From contig NZ_JAPZSV010000010.1 in the NCBI RefSeq assembly GCF_027532185.1, positions 62,001 through 126,000 of the forward strand: DNA of 64,000 bases, in the 5' to 3' direction. How positions within the stretch are numbered: the stretch's first letter is position 1; each line of letters begins with the position of its first letter. The DNA is from Hylemonella sp. (GTDB lineage: Bacteria > Pseudomonadota > Gammaproteobacteria > Burkholderiales > Burkholderiaceae_C). Shown here piece after piece: positions 8,789 through 18,624 of the stretch. Made by a program: the position numbers and the translations under genes. The notes under the pieces were generated by a model. The model was not told where the DNA came from. It did not search any database and saw only the letters and a program-made list of their open reading frames with translations.

Positions 8789-10370
8789 GCCTCCCGCCGC
8801 ACTGACGCTCTTGCTGCAGGCGCTGAGCGCACGCCGGCTGACCCTGCAGACGCTGCCACCCGCTGGACCCGATCGGCCAGAGGTCCGCCCCATCCTGACC
8901 CCACAACACCTGCTGCTGCCCGCACGCGCGCCCGAGCTACAACGCGCCGCCGTGGCCCACGCCGCGGCCCATCTGCTGCACTCCGTCCCGTCTCAGCCCA
9001 CGGCCACGCTCAAACCCCTGGGCCTGGCCGTCGTGTCAGCGGTGGAGGACGCGCGGGTGGAGCAGCTGCTCGCAGGCCAGCTGCCTGGCGTGCGGGCCTG
9101 GTTCGATGCACCGCTACGCGACGCCCTCGACCCGCAGGGTCTGAGCGCCGCCGCCCTGCTCTCACGCCTGGACCTCGCCCTGCACGACGAGGACCACGCC
9201 GACGGCAACCATTGGGTGAACAAGGCGCGAACGCTGTTTGACGCGGCACGCCGCGCACACGGGCTGGAAGACGCCGCCGCCTTTCGCCGGCTCGCGAGCG
9301 TTCTGGCCCATGACCTGGGCCAGATGCGCGTGCGCTTCGAACCCCGCGCGTTCTGCGTGCCCTGCGCCTATCGCGACGACCACAGCTATCTCTGGAACCA
9401 TGGCGCGGCACGCGATGATGAGGCCCAGCCCCTGGAGCAGCCGCTCGCCACGCCCGGCGCCCCGCCGCGCGACAGCGACACCCGCCCCGCCCTGGAACCA
9501 GTGCGCATCCACCACTACCCCGAATGGGATGCGCGTAGCGGAGTGCTGCGGCGCGACTGGTGCACCTTGCACGATCACGGCACGCCGCCACCGACCAGCG
9601 ACGCCCCCGCGCAGCCACCACACCGGTCGCTGCCCCTGCATCGCCGCCAGGGCCTGGGGCGACGCCAGCGTCGCCAGCCCGAGGGGGTGCAGCTGGATCT
9701 GGACGCGCTGGTCGACGACGAAGTCCTCCGCCGCCTTCGGCTTGGCCCAAGTGGACGCGTCTTTCAACGCCCGGGCGTCGCGGCACCGGTGCTGAGCCTG
9801 CTGCTGCTGATCGACAGCTCGCAATCGACGGCCACCCACACCGGAACCGGCCCCAGCCTGCTGCAGCTCGAACAGGAGGCCGCGTTCCTACTGGCCCACG
9901 CGGCAGCCGACACCGGCAGCCGGCTGGCCATCCACGCCTTCAACTCGGACACCCGCGCCCGGGTGCACTACCGGCGCCTGCTGGACTTCGGCATGCGGCC
10001 CGAGGCCATGGCGCTGGCCCGCCTGCAGGCACTGCGCAGCGAGTACTCCACGCGTCTGGGCGCGGCGCTGCGTCATGCGGGCAGCGTGCTGGCCACCGAG
10101 GCCAGGACGCAGCGGGTATTGCTCGTGCTGACCGACGGCAGCCCCTCGGACGTGGACGTGCACGACCCCCACCATCTGGTCGAGGATGCACGCCACGCCG
10201 TGCTGCGACTCCGGGCCCAGGGTGTGGCGGTCCACGGCCTCGTGGTGGGCGAGGCTGCCGCCGATGATGCACGCCGCATCTTCGGGCCGGGACACTACCG
10301 CATCGCCCGCTCGGCCCTGCAGATCGCGCACCAGCTCACCGCATGGCACGCACAATTTGCAGGCAGATGA
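8772..10370 (+). CDS. VWA-domain protein (CbbO/NorD-like)
   Basis: C-terminal MIDAS DSSQS and LLVLTDGSPSDVD; overlaps preceding ATPase by 17 nt. Confidence 0.82.
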   Translation: MPALPEPPAALTLLLQALSARRLTLQTLPPAGPDRPEVRPILTPQHLLLPARAPELQRAAVAHAAAHLLHSVPSQPTATLKPLGLAVVSAVEDARVEQLLAGQLPGVRAWFDAPLRDALDPQGLSAAALLSRLDLALHDEDHADGNHWVNKARTLFDAARRAHGLEDAAAFRRLASVLAHDLGQMRVRFEPRAFCVPCAYRDDHSYLWNHGAARDDEAQPLEQPLATPGAPPRDSDTRPALEPVRIHHYPEWDARSGVLRRDWCTLHDHGTPPPTSDAPAQPPHRSLPLHRRQGLGRRQRRQPEGVQLDLDALVDDEVLRRLRLGPSGRVFQRPGVAAPVLSLLLLIDSSQSTATHTGTGPSLLQLEQEAAFLLAHAAADTGSRLAIHAFNSDTRARVHYRRLLDFGMRPEAMALARLQALRSEYSTRLGAALRHAGSVLATEARTQRVLLVLTDGSPSDVDVHDPHHLVEDARHAVLRLRAQGVAVHGLVVGEAAADDARRIFGPGHYRIARSALQIAHQLTAWHAQFAGR

Positions 10371-10477
10371 TCGATGCAAGCCCCAAACGCGTGCATATCA
10401 ATCAGATCCCGAAACATTCCGCACCAGAAAAAGGCGTCATCGATCCCCCCCCGGGCCAGACCACCCGTGCGGCACAA

Positions 10478-10492
10478 GGCACGTCTATTGCA
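10478..10492 (+). promoter_or_regulatory. Candidate sigma-54 (-24/-12) promoter upstream of ureA
   Basis: GGCACGtctaTTGCA with exact GG-N10-GC spacing (GG 10478-10479, GC 10490-10491); matches TGGCACG-N4-TTGCW except the first T. Confidence 0.7.
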
Positions 10493-10528
10493 TGGCAGAG
10501 CCTCAAACCCGAACCGACAGAACACACC

Positions 10529-10678
10529 ATGGAACTCAAGCCCCGCATTCGGCCTGCCTTGGCGACCGCACGGGCTGATTGGGAAGCGACATGGAACTGA
10601 CTCCCCGCGCTCGGCCTGCCTTGGCGACCGCACGGGCTGATTTGGAAGCGATATGGAACTGACTCCCCGCGAAAAAGA
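10529..10678 (+). repeat. 62-bp tandem repeat (two full units plus start of a third) covering the ureA start region
   Basis: ATGGAACT at 10529, 10591 and 10653 (exact 62-bp period); units 1 and 2 share ...cggcctgccttggcgaccgcacgggctgatt-ggaagcga with about 7 differences; third copy is the ureA start itself. Confidence 0.95.
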
Positions 10679-10955
10679 CAAGCTGCTGATCTTCACCGCC
10701 GCCCTGTTAGCCGAACGGCGTATGGCGCGCGGGCTCAAGCTCAACTACCCTGAGGCCGTGGCCTTTCTGAGTGCCGCGGTGATGGAAGGTGCGCGCGACG
10801 GCAAGAGCGTGGCCCAGCTCATGAGCGAGGGCCGCAACCTGCTCAAGCGCAGCGACGTGATGGAGGGCGTGCCCGAGATGATTCCCGACATCCAGGTCGA
10901 AGCCACCTTCCCCGACGGCACCAAGCTCGTCACCGTGCACCAGCCCATCGCCTGA
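10653..10955 (+). CDS. ureA: Urease subunit gamma
   Basis: [37 protein letters not shown] canonical UreA. Confidence 0.97.
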   Translation: MELTPREKDKLLIFTAALLAERRMARGLKLNYPEAVAFLSAAVMEGARDGKSVAQLMSEGRNLLKRSDVMEGVPEMIPDIQVEATFPDGTKLVTVHQPIA

Positions 10956-10975
10956 ACACCTGCCAGACCTCTGCC

Positions 10976-11131
10976 ATGCGACCCGTCCTGCTCTGCCTTG
11001 TCCTGCTGCTGACCGCCGGCGCCGCCTGGGCCGGTCTGGGTTCCCTGCCGCGCCTGCCCCTGCGTGAGCTCGTGGGCCTGGCCTCTTTCGGCGCACTGGG
11101 TGGCATGCTGTACTGGCATCTGCGCAAGTGA
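10976..11131 (+). CDS. Small putative membrane/secreted protein (51 aa) in urease operon
   Basis: Read directly: MRPVLLCLVLLLTAGAAWAGLGSLPRLPLRELVGLASFGALGGMLYWHLRK*; signal-like N-terminus, second hydrophobic segment; co-oriented between ureA and ureB. Below the supplied ORF length cutoff. Confidence 0.6.
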   Translation: MRPVLLCLVLLLTAGAAWAGLGSLPRLPLRELVGLASFGALGGMLYWHLRK

Positions 11132-11156
11132 CCCCATTCCAACCGGAGACTTCGAC

Positions 11157-11327
11157 ATGAAACGACTGCTGTCACCCCTCATGGCCTGCGCCGCCCTGCT
11201 GCCCCTGCTGGCGCAGGCCCACGAGGGCCACGGCCTGATGGGCGCGCATTGGCACGCCACGGACGTGCTGGGCTTCATCGCCGTGGCCGTGATCGTGGGC
11301 GTGGCGATCTGGACGCTGCGCAAATAA
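11157..11327 (+). CDS. Small His-containing membrane protein (56 aa) in urease operon
   Basis: MKRLLSPLMACAALLPLLAQAHEGHGLMGAHWHATDVLGFIAVAVIVGVAIWTLRK*; predicted signal/TM plus His cluster; ATG internal to ORF 11064..11327. Confidence 0.7.
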   Translation: MKRLLSPLMACAALLPLLAQAHEGHGLMGAHWHATDVLGFIAVAVIVGVAIWTLRK

Positions 11328-11342
11328 GCCGGGGCAACCGCC

Positions 11343-11648
11343 ATGATTCCCGGTGAACTGCTGATCGACGACGGCGCGCACCCGCTCAACCCGGAGCGCC
11401 GTACGTACACGCTGGTGGTGAGAAACACCGCCGACCGGCCGATCCAGGTCGGCTCGCATTACCACTTTGCCGAGACCAATGGCGCGCTCGACTTCGACCG
11501 CAAGGCCGCACACGGCATGCGCCTGAACATCGCCAGCGGTACGGCCGTGCGCTTCGAGCCCGGCCAGCAACGCACCGTGGAGTTGGTGGACCTGGCCGGC
11601 GAACGCAAGGTCTACGGCTTTCGCGGCCTGGTCCAGGGAAAACTCTAA
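11343..11648 (+). CDS. ureB: Urease subunit beta
   Basis: [20 protein letters not shown]...SHYHFAETN canonical UreB. Confidence 0.96.
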   Translation: MIPGELLIDDGAHPLNPERRTYTLVVRNTADRPIQVGSHYHFAETNGALDFDRKAAHGMRLNIASGTAVRFEPGQQRTVELVDLAGERKVYGFRGLVQGKL

Positions 11649-11663
11649 ATAAGCGAAACGATC

Positions 11664-13382
<1,719 letters not shown>

Positions 13383-13389
13383 TCGCGGC

Positions 13390-14004
13390 ATGATCACCGT
13401 TTCCAAACTTCTGCCCCAGGGCCAGGGCCTGGCTCCTGTGCTCGTCAAGCGCGCCGCCATCGTCGAACTCGACTGGGACATACGACAGAAAAGCCGCTTT
13501 GCCGCAACCGACAGCGAGGACCGCGAGCTCGGCATCTTCCTGCCGCGCGGCACCGTGGTGCGCGGCGGCGATGTGCTGGTGGCCGAGGACGGCTCGCTGA
13601 TCCGCGTGGTCGCCGCACCCCAGGCCGTGCTGCGCATCACGGCCTGTGCCGAACACGGCTCGCCCTTCGATCTCACGCGCGCGGCCTACCACCTGGGCAA
13701 CCGCCACGTGCCCATCGAGCTCCAGCCCGACCACCTGAAGATCGAACCCGATCATGTGCTGGCCGACATGCTGCGCGCCATGCGCCTGACCGTGGTCGAG
13801 GCGCAGGAGGCTTTCGAACCCGAGGGCGGCGCCTACAGCGCAGGCGGACATCACCACGCTCATGGCCATGACCACACGCATGATCACGGCCACACGCACG
13901 ATCATGGACATGCGCACAAGCACGACCATGAACACGGCCCGGGCTGCGGGCACGATCACGACCATGGGCATGACCATGGACATGCGAACCAGCCTTCCCA
14001 CTGA
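13390..14004 (+). CDS. ureE: Urease nickel metallochaperone UreE with long His-rich tail
   Basis: UreE core plus C-terminal [53 protein letters not shown]. Confidence 0.95.
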   Translation: MITVSKLLPQGQGLAPVLVKRAAIVELDWDIRQKSRFAATDSEDRELGIFLPRGTVVRGGDVLVAEDGSLIRVVAAPQAVLRITACAEHGSPFDLTRAAYHLGNRHVPIELQPDHLKIEPDHVLADMLRAMRLTVVEAQEAFEPEGGAYSAGGHHHAHGHDHTHDHGHTHDHGHAHKHDHEHGPGCGHDHDHGHDHGHANQPSH

Positions 14005-14704
14005 GGCGGACGTCCCGCCCGCCACGCTGCAGCCCGCCAGCCTGCTGCAGCTGCTGTGGCTGGCCTCACCCGCACTGCCCGTGGGTGGCTTCTCGTATTC
14101 CGAAGGGCTGGAAGCGGCAGTGGATGCAGGCCATGTACGCGACGCGGACAGCGCGGCCCATTGGCTCACACAGCAGCTGCAGCTCACCCTCGCCCGCTCC
14201 GACCTCGCCGTGATCGCGCAGGCCCTGCGGGCCTGGCGCGCCGGTGACGCAGCGCGTGTGCATGCCCTCAACGACTGGCTGCTGCAGACGCGCGAGAGCG
14301 CTGAGCTGCGCCTGCAGACCGAGCAGATGGGCCGCTCGCTGCGCGAATGGCTGCGCAAGCTGCCACAGACCGATGCCGCCGTGCTGGACTTCGCCGCGGG
14401 CCTGGACCCGAGCTACCCCGTCATGTTTGCCCTCGCGGCTGCCGGCAGCGGTGCGCCCGAGCGCGACGTGCTGCTGGCCTACGCCTTCGGCTGGGCCGAG
14501 AACCTCACGCAGGCCGCGCTCAAGGCGGTGCCCCTGGGCCAGACCGCGGGCCAGCTCATCCTCTCGCGCCTGGCGGCCGAAATTCCCGCCGCTGTCGAAC
14601 ACGCGCTGGCCCTGCCCGACAGCGAGCGCCAGGCCTACAGCCCCATGCTGGCCATCCTGAGCAGCCGGCACGAAACCCAGTACTCACGACTGTTCCGCTC
14701 CTGA
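13982..14704 (+). CDS. ureF: Urease accessory protein UreF
   Basis: [27 protein letters not shown] canonical UreF; start chosen inside ORF 13862..14704, overlaps ureE 3' end. Confidence 0.93.
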   Translation: MRTSLPTEADVPPATLQPASLLQLLWLASPALPVGGFSYSEGLEAAVDAGHVRDADSAAHWLTQQLQLTLARSDLAVIAQALRAWRAGDAARVHALNDWLLQTRESAELRLQTEQMGRSLREWLRKLPQTDAAVLDFAAGLDPSYPVMFALAAAGSGAPERDVLLAYAFGWAENLTQAALKAVPLGQTAGQLILSRLAAEIPAAVEHALALPDSERQAYSPMLAILSSRHETQYSRLFRS

Positions 14705-14723
14705 GAGCGACAAGGACTGCACC

Positions 14724-15374
14724 ATGAACGCACCCGCCCTGCACCACATCCCGAACCGCAGCAAACCCCTGCCTCCCCTGCGCGTGGGCGTGGGCGGCCC
14801 GGTGGGTTCGGGCAAGACCACGCTGCTGGAGATGCTCTGCAAGGCCATGCGCGAGCAGTACGACCTGGTCGCCATCACCAACGACATCTACACCAAGGAA
14901 GACCAGCGCCTGCTCACGGTCAGCGGCGCGCTGCCGGCCGAGCGCATCATGGGCGTGGAAACGGGCGGCTGCCCGCACACCGCCATCCGCGAGGACTGCT
15001 CGATCAACCTCGAAGCCATCGACCGTATGCTCAAGGAGTTTCCGAACGCCGATGTGGTGTTTGTCGAATCCGGCGGCGACAACCTGGCCGCCACCTTCAG
15101 CCCCGAACTCAGCGACCTGACGATCTATGTGATCGACGTGGCCGCGGGCGAAAAGATCCCACGCAAGGGGGGGCCCGGCATCACCAAGAGCGACCTCTTT
15201 GTCATCAACAAGACCGACCTGGCCCCGCATGTGGGCGCCAACCTGGACGTCATGAAGGCCGACACCGAACGCATGCGCGGCGCCAAGCCCTTTGTGATGA
15301 CCAATCTCAAGACGCTCGCGGGTGTGGATGAGGTGGTGGCATTCATCGAGAAGCGGGGGCTGCTGAAGACCTGA
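14724..15374 (+). CDS. ureG: Urease accessory GTPase UreG
   Basis: [47 protein letters not shown] canonical UreG. Confidence 0.97.
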   Translation: MNAPALHHIPNRSKPLPPLRVGVGGPVGSGKTTLLEMLCKAMREQYDLVAITNDIYTKEDQRLLTVSGALPAERIMGVETGGCPHTAIREDCSINLEAIDRMLKEFPNADVVFVESGGDNLAATFSPELSDLTIYVIDVAAGEKIPRKGGPGITKSDLFVINKTDLAPHVGANLDVMKADTERMRGAKPFVMTNLKTLAGVDEVVAFIEKRGLLKT

Positions 15375-15387
15375 GGTCTTGGCGGCT

Positions 15388-15777
15388 TCAGGTCTGCACT
15401 TTCGCGCCCTGCTCCTTGAGCAGCTCCCGCAATACCGAACGGTGACAGTGCGCCTCGTCCTCGCAATAGCAGCCCACGGAGAAGCTGCTGTCTTTCGACA
15501 ACGCCGACAGCAAGGCCAGCGCCTGGGCAGCCTCGGGTGCGGCCATCTCCTTGCGGTAGCGCTTGACGAAAGCCGTCCACTGCGCTGGCGTCTCAGCCGC
15601 CTGGCCCAGCTTCATAGTCTCGACGCTGGGCGCGAGCACGGGGAACCAGACGTCGTACCAGTTCTGACGTGAAAACTCGCTCTTGGGCACACCGCGCGGC
15701 GGGCGCCGCACGGTGCCGATGCGCGTGCCTTCGTCGGGTGCGCGCGGGCTGCCGAGGCGGACGATGCGGATGCTCAT
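15388..15777 (-). CDS. DUF488 family protein
   Basis: VRRPPRGVPKSEFSRQNWYDVWFPVLAPS...YCEDEAHCHRSVLRELL, typical DUF488. Confidence 0.8.
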   Translation of the reverse strand: MSIRIVRLGSPRAPDEGTRIGTVRRPPRGVPKSEFSRQNWYDVWFPVLAPSVETMKLGQAAETPAQWTAFVKRYRKEMAAPEAAQALALLSALSKDSSFSVGCYCEDEAHCHRSVLRELLKEQGAKVQT

Positions 15778-15790
15778 GTTCGCTCCGCCA

Positions 15791-16147
15791 TCAAGCTGCA
15801 CGACGCAGCAGGGTACGGATGTCCTCCCGCCCGATCCAGCCGCGCCAGAAGCCCAAGGCCATGATGGCCGAGGCCAGCCCCATCATGGGCCATTCGGTAT
15901 GCACGGCATGCGTGGCCACGGCACCGATCATGAAGCAGCCCAGTCCTGCGGCCACCAGGGCCGTGAAACGTCCCCAGAGCAGCGCCAGCCCGCCCAGCAC
16001 CTCGATCACGCCGGTGAGGTACATGAACCAGAGCGGATAGCCCCAACGCGCAAACGCGGCCAGCTCGTACTCCAGGCTGGCGAGCTTCGCGAGGCCGGAG
16101 CCCAGGAAGACGATGAGCAGCAGCGCCGTGGGGATGGGGTACTTCAT
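15791..16147 (-). CDS. DoxX family membrane protein
   Basis: Four-TM small protein (GSGLAKLASLEYELAAFARWGYPLWFMYLTGVIEVLGGLALL). Confidence 0.75.
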   Translation of the reverse strand: MKYPIPTALLLIVFLGSGLAKLASLEYELAAFARWGYPLWFMYLTGVIEVLGGLALLWGRFTALVAAGLGCFMIGAVATHAVHTEWPMMGLASAIMALGFWRGWIGREDIRTLLRRAA

Positions 16148-16167
16148 GAACGGCCTTTCATGCGTCG

Positions 16168-17352
16168 TCACACCGCGGTGCCGTAACGCGCCAAGATCTC
16201 GCCACGCCGCGACGGTTCGATGTTGACCTTGTTCAGGTCACCCTGCACGTGCGGCAGCGCCAGCAGGCGCGGGTCCATGACCCTGAACCAGAGCGGCGGG
16301 ATATAGGCCAGCGGGAACATGCCGAAGTAGCCGCTGGGCAGCTGCGGCAGATCGGGGAAGTGCCGCAACGACTGGTAGCGTCGCGAAGGATAGGCGTGAT
16401 GGTCCGAATGACGCTGCAGATGGAAGAGCGCCAGATTGGTGACCAGGTGGTTGGTGTTCCACGAGTGGTGGGGTTGCGGTGACTCGTAGGCGCCGCTGGG
16501 CAGGCGAGCCCGCAGCAGCCCGTAGTGCTCGACGTAGTTGGCCGACGTCAGCTGCCACCAGGCCACGACGTTGTGTACGGCCAGGAAGGGCAGCATGATC
16601 CAGCCGAAGGCCGCGATCAGCCCAAGCTGGAGCACGGCGGTGATGGCATAGGACTGCAGCAGGGTGTTGTGCACGCTCCAGACACTGCGCCCCTCTTTCT
16701 GCAGGCGCTCCTTCTCCAGCTGCCAGGCGCGGCGGATGCCGCCGGGCAATTCGCGCAGCGCGAAGCGGTAGATGTTCTCGCCCATGCGCGAACTTGCGTG
16801 ATCCTCGGGGGTCGAAACCCAGCGGTGGTGGCCGCGCCCGTGCTCCACGGTGAAGTGGCCATAGGCCGGCACCGCCAGCACCAGGCGCGCCAGCCACTGT
16901 TCGAGGCGCGTGCGCTTGTGGCCCAGCTCATGGCCGGTGTTGATGCCCAGGCCCGAATCGGTGCCGGCAATATAGGCCATCATGAACACGGCCCACCAGG
17001 AGAGGTCCTGGGTGCCGACCCACCAGGCGCAGCCGATCAGGGCCACGAAATGCAGGGGCACGGTGAGCCAGGTGAGCCAGCGGTAGTAGCGGTCTTCCTC
17101 CAGCTGCGGGACCACGGCCTCGGGTGGGTTGTTCTCGTCCTCACCGATGAAGTAATCCAGCAAGGGCATCAGTCCGTAGCTGATCAGCAGCGGCAGCCCC
17201 AGGGCGATCTGCGCGCCGGTGTATGCGTGCAAGGCCATGCCCGTGAACGGCAGCAGCGGGTAGACCACCGAGAGCAGCCACCAGACGCGCTTGCGGTCGC
17301 GGTACTGCACGCGGCCAAGCTGCGGATCGTCGGCGACATAAACCTTGCCCAT
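16168..17352 (-). CDS. alkB: AlkB-type alkane 1-monooxygenase
   Basis: Membrane di-iron His motifs HELGHK, VEHGRGHHRW, NYVEHYGL, LQRHSDHHAYPSRRYQSLR. Confidence 0.85.
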   Translation of the reverse strand: MGKVYVADDPQLGRVQYRDRKRVWWLLSVVYPLLPFTGMALHAYTGAQIALGLPLLISYGLMPLLDYFIGEDENNPPEAVVPQLEEDRYYRWLTWLTVPLHFVALIGCAWWVGTQDLSWWAVFMMAYIAGTDSGLGINTGHELGHKRTRLEQWLARLVLAVPAYGHFTVEHGRGHHRWVSTPEDHASSRMGENIYRFALRELPGGIRRAWQLEKERLQKEGRSVWSVHNTLLQSYAITAVLQLGLIAAFGWIMLPFLAVHNVVAWWQLTSANYVEHYGLLRARLPSGAYESPQPHHSWNTNHLVTNLALFHLQRHSDHHAYPSRRYQSLRHFPDLPQLPSGYFGMFPLAYIPPLWFRVMDPRLLALPHVQGDLNKVNIEPSRRGEILARYGTAV

Positions 17353-17382
17353 GCGCTCCATTCCTGTGGGGGTGCCAGCCAT

Positions 17383-17571
17383 TATGGAGGGACGAGCGGG
17401 GCGGATCAACGCCCCGCAAGCTGCCCCCTGGAACTTGCAAAGAAATCGTAGCGAGCGGCCCGAGCGCAAGGCGGACGGAGCGCAGGAACCGGAACGTACT
17501 TGGGTACGTGAGGATTCCGAGCACCGCCCAACGCGGCGATCGGGTCGCGCAGTAGATTTATTCGTAAGTTC
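17383..17571. repeat. Candidate dispersed intergenic repeat with internal hairpin
   Basis: Non-coding stretch between alkB and slyD-like gene with ggaacc.gaACGTACttggGTACGTgaggattcc palindrome; resembles repeats I recall from related genomes, not verifiable here. Confidence 0.45.
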
Positions 17572-18051
17572 TCAATGATGATGCCCGTGGGCGCCGTGCA
17601 CGTGGCCATGGGCGATTTCCTCGGCGCTGGCGGCACGCACGTCCAGCACCGTGAGCTCCACGCGCAGGGCCTGGCCGGCCAGCGGGTGGTTGCCGTCCAG
17701 ATGCACTTCGGGGCCTTTGATCTTCTTGACGGTGAAAACGTGCACCTGCCCGTCCTCGCCCCGGCCTTCGAGCTGGCCACCAACCTTGACGCCCGGCGGG
17801 AACTGGGTCTTGGGAATGACCTGCACCAGGCTTTCATTGCGCTCGCCAAAGGCATCGGCCGGCTGCAGCTCCAGCGTGACCTGGTAACCCGGGTCTTGCC
17901 CTTCCAGGGCCGCTTCCACCTTGGGGAAGGTATTGCCGTAGCCACCATGCAGGTAAGCGCTGGGCTCCTTGCCGTCTTCGAGCAGCTTGCCGGTGGCCCG
18001 ATCGGTGATGCGGTAGCGCAGGGTGACGGCGGTGTCTTTGGTGATTTTCAT
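17572..18051 (-). CDS. SlyD-like FKBP-type peptidyl-prolyl cis-trans isomerase
   Basis: MKITKDTAVTLRYRITDRATGKLLED...YLHGGYGN...PLAGQALRVELTVLDVRAASAEEIAHGHVHGAHGHHH*. Confidence 0.88.
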   Translation of the reverse strand: MKITKDTAVTLRYRITDRATGKLLEDGKEPSAYLHGGYGNTFPKVEAALEGQDPGYQVTLELQPADAFGERNESLVQVIPKTQFPPGVKVGGQLEGRGEDGQVHVFTVKKIKGPEVHLDGNHPLAGQALRVELTVLDVRAASAEEIAHGHVHGAHGHHH

Positions 18052-18123
18052 GGTATGGACACGGGCCGTGCAGCGACCCGGCAGAAGTGAAATAATCGGG
18101 GCATTCTCCCAGAGGAAACCATT

Positions 18124-18444
18124 ATGAGTGACACCCAGCAACGCATCGCCGAACTCGTCAAGAACAACGAGGTCCTGCTCTTCATGAAGGGCAGCGCCAG
18201 CTTCCCCATGTGCGGCTTCTCCGGCCGTGCGATCCAGATCCTCAAGGCCAGCGGCGTGGACCCCAAGACCGTGGCCACGGTCAATGTGCTGGAGGACGAC
18301 GAAATCCGCCAGGGCATCAAGGAGTTCAGCAACTGGCCGACCATCCCCCAGCTCTACGTCAAGGGCGAATTCATCGGCGGCTCCGACATCATGATGGAGA
18401 TGTACGAGAGCGGTGAACTGCAGAAGGTGCTGGGCAAGGCCTGA
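18124..18444 (+). CDS. grxD: Monothiol glutaredoxin, Grx4 family
   Basis: [24 protein letters not shown]...[23 protein letters not shown]. Confidence 0.95.
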   Translation: MSDTQQRIAELVKNNEVLLFMKGSASFPMCGFSGRAIQILKASGVDPKTVATVNVLEDDEIRQGIKEFSNWPTIPQLYVKGEFIGGSDIMMEMYESGELQKVLGKA

Positions 18445-18464
18445 GCACGCACGGTCCCTGCACC

Positions 18465-18498
18465 GCCACCGCCAGCCTCGTGCTGCCGGTGGCTTTTT
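18465..18498 (+). terminator. Rho-independent terminator after grxD
   Basis: gccaccg...cggtggc stem followed by TTTTT. Confidence 0.7.
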
Positions 18499-18566
18499 CA
18501 TGCCCGGTCGATTGTGAAAAAAAGACCACAGACCGGGCCTTGTTTGCGGCTTCCACGTCTTGAGCG

Positions 18567-18583
18567 CGGGCACGCCTTGTGCT
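18567..18583 (+). promoter_or_regulatory. Possible sigma-54-like promoter upstream of Lon-like AAA ATPase
   Basis: gGGCACGccttgTGCT with GG-N10-GC spacing (GG 18569-18570, GC 18581-18582); weaker match than at 10478. Confidence 0.35.
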
Positions 18584-18624
18584 TGAATATTTTCATGCGA
18601 GTGAGTCTCTGCATGGAGTGAACG

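Noticed and set aside
10344-10361. TGGCACGCACAATTTGCA as a second sigma-54 promoter
   Set aside because: GG to GC spacing is N12, not the N10 required by sigma-54.
10358-10395. Three TGCA motifs at 17-bp spacing upstream of the ureA promoter as NtrC sites
   Set aside because: NtrC half-sites (TGCACC-N5-GGTGCA) place TGCA repeats 13 bp apart; spacing and flanks do not match.
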